NCBI GenBank assembly: GCA_002323245.1
Contig: DCPU01000018.1
Location: 124,001-188,000, forward strand
Length of the DNA stretch: 64,000 bases
DNA from: Mariprofundus sp. UBA1536
Lineage (GTDB): Bacteria; Pseudomonadota; Zetaproteobacteria; Mariprofundales; Mariprofundaceae
Direction of reading: 5' to 3'
The translations under genes and the position numbers were made by a program. Of the stretch, positions 61,584 to 64,000 are shown one piece after another (the first letter of the stretch is position 1; every line of letters starts with the position of its first letter). The notes under the pieces are model-generated. The model ran no database searches. It was not told where the DNA came from and worked only from the letters and a program-made list of their open reading frames with translations.

Positions 61584-62135
61584 TTATTTACTTGAGGCTA
61601 GCCATGTTTTTACTTCGCTATGCATAGGGTGTTGCGGGTACTTTTCAAGGAATGTTTGAAGATGTTCTCGGCCTTTGGTTTCATCGCCATGTTGCGCATA
61701 ACAAGAGGCTAATGCGATAAGTGTATTGGCTTTTAGCATATCGTTGTTTGAAGTCTTGAGTAATGACTCAAAGGCGCCTTCACCCTGACCTGGGGTCTCG
61801 GATTCGCAAAGTTTGGTGCCGTCTTCGAACTGTTTGATGTCATTTTGGAAATTGGCATCGTTGGTCATATCGCCTTCCCAATGCGGCATGAGAGCGCTTT
61901 CTGTGGTTTCAGCTCCGCGTACACCCAATACTGCTGTGGCTGTTGCGTTGGTGGTTGCACTGTTGCGCGGGATGATGCGTTTGATGCGCGTCCATAACGA
62001 ACCGAAAAATGAAGACTCAGACTTCACCACTTGGTAGGTAGATGCTTTTTTTGCTTCTTCGGCATCGGCTGCCTGAGGTGATAAGCCGCTGGTTAGCGTG
62101 AGTATTGAAAAGGTTAAAATGAGCATATATTTCAT
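61584..62135 (-). CDS. Secreted TPR-like protein with a FecR-like AVLGVRG motif, function unknown
   Basis: A 183-residue protein I do not recognise. A signal peptide (about 1-23) is followed by an aromatic and basic patch (FFGSLWTRIKRIIP), a Thr/Ala-rich stretch with TAVLGVRGAE, and two helix-turn-helix repeats of TPR type near the C-terminus (DMLKANTLIALASCYAQHG). The AVLGVRG string resembles a conserved element of FecR-domain proteins, but the domain as a whole is not present. It follows the TPR-transglutaminase gene by 70 bases in the same direction, so both may act together in the periplasm. Confidence 0.6.
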   Translation of the reverse strand: MKYMLILTFSILTLTSGLSPQAADAEEAKKASTYQVVKSESSFFGSLWTRIKRIIPRNSATTNATATAVLGVRGAETTESALMPHWEGDMTNDANFQNDIKQFEDGTKLCESETPGQGEGAFESLLKTSNNDMLKANTLIALASCYAQHGDETKGREHLQTFLEKYPQHPMHSEVKTWLASSK

Positions 62136-62205
62136 AAAAAATCTCCCTTTTGAAGCTTGTTACAGTGTACTGCTTCAAATGCGTTTGGCTGTGAGCTGAG
62201 TCAAC

Positions 62206-64000
62206 TTATTGGCTCAGCAACAAAGCCAATGATCCATATCGTTCTGGCACTTGTTCATCGGTTTTGCTGGCTTGGGCAAACAAGAGTTTGGCGGCCATGA
62301 CATCACCGAGTTTATATTGAACAATAGCGATATTTACCATGATATCGACATTTCGTGTATCAATGTTCAGCGCTTGGGTATACATCGATTGCGCTTTAGC
62401 AAAATCACCGCGCAAGAAGTGGATATTCCCCAGGTTGTTGAGCGCGGCAACATTGTTGGCATCTTTGCTGCGAATATCTTCCAGCTCAGCAATGGCTTGT
62501 TCAAAAAGACCATTTCGAGCATATACCACAGCAATCTGCATCTGTGCTTGAATATTGCTCGGATCCAGTGAAAGCATCAAACGGTATGGATGAACCTGCC
62601 TCTCCAGTGCCTTAACCGATAAAATACCCCATTCTTTATTGATTTTATCACCAAGTTGCGCTGCTGAAGGAATAGTTAAAGAAAATTCAGCAGGTGGAAG
62701 CGTTACCGGCGGGTAAGTTTCCCAAGCTGTGGCTAAAGGCATAATTTTCAATTTATCTTGCTTGCCAAAGTTATGATATTTCCTCGCCCCTTCTGCCCAA
62801 GCTTCTGTAAAGCTGGTGGCAATCAAGGTTGCTTCAAGAGGAATCCAAACTTCGCCATCAATGATTGCTAGTGCTTCATCATGCAGGCTGATGGAGTCTT
62901 GTTGTGCTTCGGGTACACCTGTATTAAACATCATCAGCAGATGCTCAGGCACATCCAAGATGGCTGTCTCAATGCCTAAGTTGGCTAGCGCTGCAGCAAG
63001 TAAGATAGAAAGGTCGTCGCAATCACCACTGCGCTGACGAAGTGTTTCGCGAGGAAACTGAATGGTATCAAGTTGTGTAGCACCTAATTTTCCATATGGG
63101 GTATTGGGATCAACCAAGTATTGGATGCCATAAGCAGATAAGCCATTATAAACGGTCATGGCTTTAGATATACGCTCATTGACGGCGCCTTTTTTGGGGT
63201 TGTAGGCATTAACCAGTTGGCGAATAAACACAGCCAGAGCATCATCTTTGGGCGTAGCAAAAGAACCAACCATATCAAGCTGATCCCAAACGATGGCGTT
63301 CTTGCCATAAATGGTCATGGATTCGTTCAGCGTTTCAGTGTGCGGCTTACCAGCGAGATAATATTCAGCGCGCACTTCTGTTTGCACACCTGTATCTTCA
63401 TCGATATCCAAGATGCGGTTGTTAAAGGCTGCCAGTAAATCAATATCAATTTCACCGTTGGCTGGAATGCGCTCAACCACCATGGTAGTGGGGAAGTCCA
63501 TATATTCTTTCACTAAAAGCGAGATTTTGATATTGGTGTAGTCCACAGCCGCTTCGTTGCTCAACGTCAGTTTGCCAACCGGTTTGTCTGTATATTGCTT
63601 GTATGCTGCTGAGAAAACGCGTGAAAATTGAAGTTGTTTGAGTTTCGGGCCAAGTAAGCTTCCACCAGCATCCACCAATCGTTTCTTTTGTAGGTAAGCC
63701 ATGTTGAGTTGTTGTCGGTATTTGGCATTGTCAGGAGCTAGCTCTACTGCTTTTTGGAAAGCAGTGATGGCTTCATCAAAGGATTGGCGGGCCAGATAAA
63801 TGCTGCCAGCAAGCAATACGGGGGCAGCATTACGCACATCCAGCAACATGGCCTTATCGGTGATTTCCATAGCTTCGTTGTACATATGATTGGCCATGTA
63901 TGCGTGTGTTAAACTTAAGTGAACATCCATGTTGGTTTCGTCAATAAGCATGGCTTTTTTAAGGGTGTTGATACTGTCAGGAATCATGCCGCGTTGGTTT
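62206..64000 (-). CDS. TPR and transglutaminase-like cysteine protease-fold protein, 5' end missing
   Basis: The frame is open to the right edge, so the N-terminus lies outside; the ATG at 63987 sits inside a TPR repeat and is not a true start. About 597 residues are visible. TPR repeats lie at both ends (about 1-130 and 480-590 from that ATG). Between them are a beta-rich region and a transglutaminase-like core with the catalytic Cys in SGDCDDLSILLAAALANLG, His in VPEHLLMMF and an Asp/Glu-containing GEVWIPLEAT segment. Such folds cleave or form amide bonds. It lies at the head of the gene run leading to aroE and pilB. The substrate is unknown. Confidence 0.72.
   Translation of the reverse strand, partial: NQRGMIPDSINTLKKAMLIDETNMDVHLSLTHAYMANHMYNEAMEITDKAMLLDVRNAAPVLLAGSIYLARQSFDEAITAFQKAVELAPDNAKYRQQLNMAYLQKKRLVDAGGSLLGPKLKQLQFSRVFSAAYKQYTDKPVGKLTLSNEAAVDYTNIKISLLVKEYMDFPTTMVVERIPANGEIDIDLLAAFNNRILDIDEDTGVQTEVRAEYYLAGKPHTETLNESMTIYGKNAIVWDQLDMVGSFATPKDDALAVFIRQLVNAYNPKKGAVNERISKAMTVYNGLSAYGIQYLVDPNTPYGKLGATQLDTIQFPRETLRQRSGDCDDLSILLAAALANLGIETAILDVPEHLLMMFNTGVPEAQQDSISLHDEALAIIDGEVWIPLEATLIATSFTEAWAEGARKYHNFGKQDKLKIMPLATAWETYPPVTLPPAEFSLTIPSAAQLGDKINKEWGILSVKALERQVHPYRLMLSLDPSNIQAQMQIAVVYARNGLFEQAIAELEDIRSKDANNVAALNNLGNIHFLRGDFAKAQSMYTQALNIDTRNVDIMVNIAIVQYKLGDVMAAKLLFAQASKTDEQVPERYGSLALLLSQ

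Noticed and set aside
1..64000. CRISPR array, tRNA or rRNA genes, insertion sequences, prophage
   Set aside because: No regularly spaced repeats, cloverleaf sequences, transposase or integrase motifs were seen in any intergenic gap.

Overview
The window reads as a stretch of chromosome from a Gram-negative bacterium of the wider Proteobacteria. Evidence for this is the secretin, the prepilin peptidase, zapA-6S RNA-fau synteny, dnaG-rpoD synteny, the rluC-rne and rluD-pgeF neighbourhoods, and ntrYX-trkAH. A cytochrome-porin fusion resembling Cyc2, the outer-membrane iron oxidase of Zetaproteobacteria and some other iron oxidisers, suggests a Mariprofundus-like marine iron oxidiser. That assignment is inference; no rRNA gene is present to test it. 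Genes are tightly packed, often with 4-base ATGA overlaps. No transposase, phage gene, CRISPR array or tRNA was seen.

Layout. 1-3819: the end of an MSHA/type IV pilus-type assembly operon (mshI-, mshJ- and mshK-like genes and a secretin), cut by the left edge. 3878-13893: a signalling block with a cNMP-FHA protein, a FIST sensor overlapping a PAS-GGDEF-EAL protein, and two large hybrid histidine kinases. 14064-20390: a polyamine block, SpeA and SpeB (arginine to agmatine to putrescine) plus carboxy(nor)spermidine dehydrogenase and decarboxylase, with an EamA transporter. 20399-22353: an AspA/AstE-type zinc hydrolase paired with a RimK-like ATP-grasp ligase. 22524-24678: a coiled-coil protein, zapA, probable 6S RNA, fau and a YmdB-type phosphoesterase. 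24857-29939: diguanylate cyclase, dnaG and rpoD on the minus strand. 30117-31640: a thioredoxin-like protein, a monohaem cytochrome c and a membrane-anchored RRM protein. 31650-36681: rluC, rne, rluD and pgeF. 36716-43678: a DUF4390 protein, ntrY, ntrX, trkA and trkH. 43782-47915: a CHASE2 Ser/Thr kinase, a PP2C phosphatase and an FHA protein. 47972-51826: purL. 52075-53268: the cytochrome-porin. 53359-64000, minus strand: a TPR-transglutaminase protein (cut by the right edge), a small secreted repeat protein, aroE, pilB, pilC, pilS, pilR, pilD and coaE.

How it fits together. Two pilus loci sit at the two ends of the window, and c-di-GMP enzymes, two-component systems and Ser/Thr phosphorylation lie between them, so surface attachment and environmental sensing dominate. 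The polyamine block can in principle make spermidine without S-adenosylmethionine. The best candidates for less-described biology are the CHASE2 kinase/PP2C/FHA operon with its unusual sensor insertion, the degenerate NtrX, the RimK/AspA-like pair beside polyamine genes, the membrane-tethered RRM protein, the TPR-transglutaminase pair upstream of the pil genes, and the cytochrome-porin with a structured leader.
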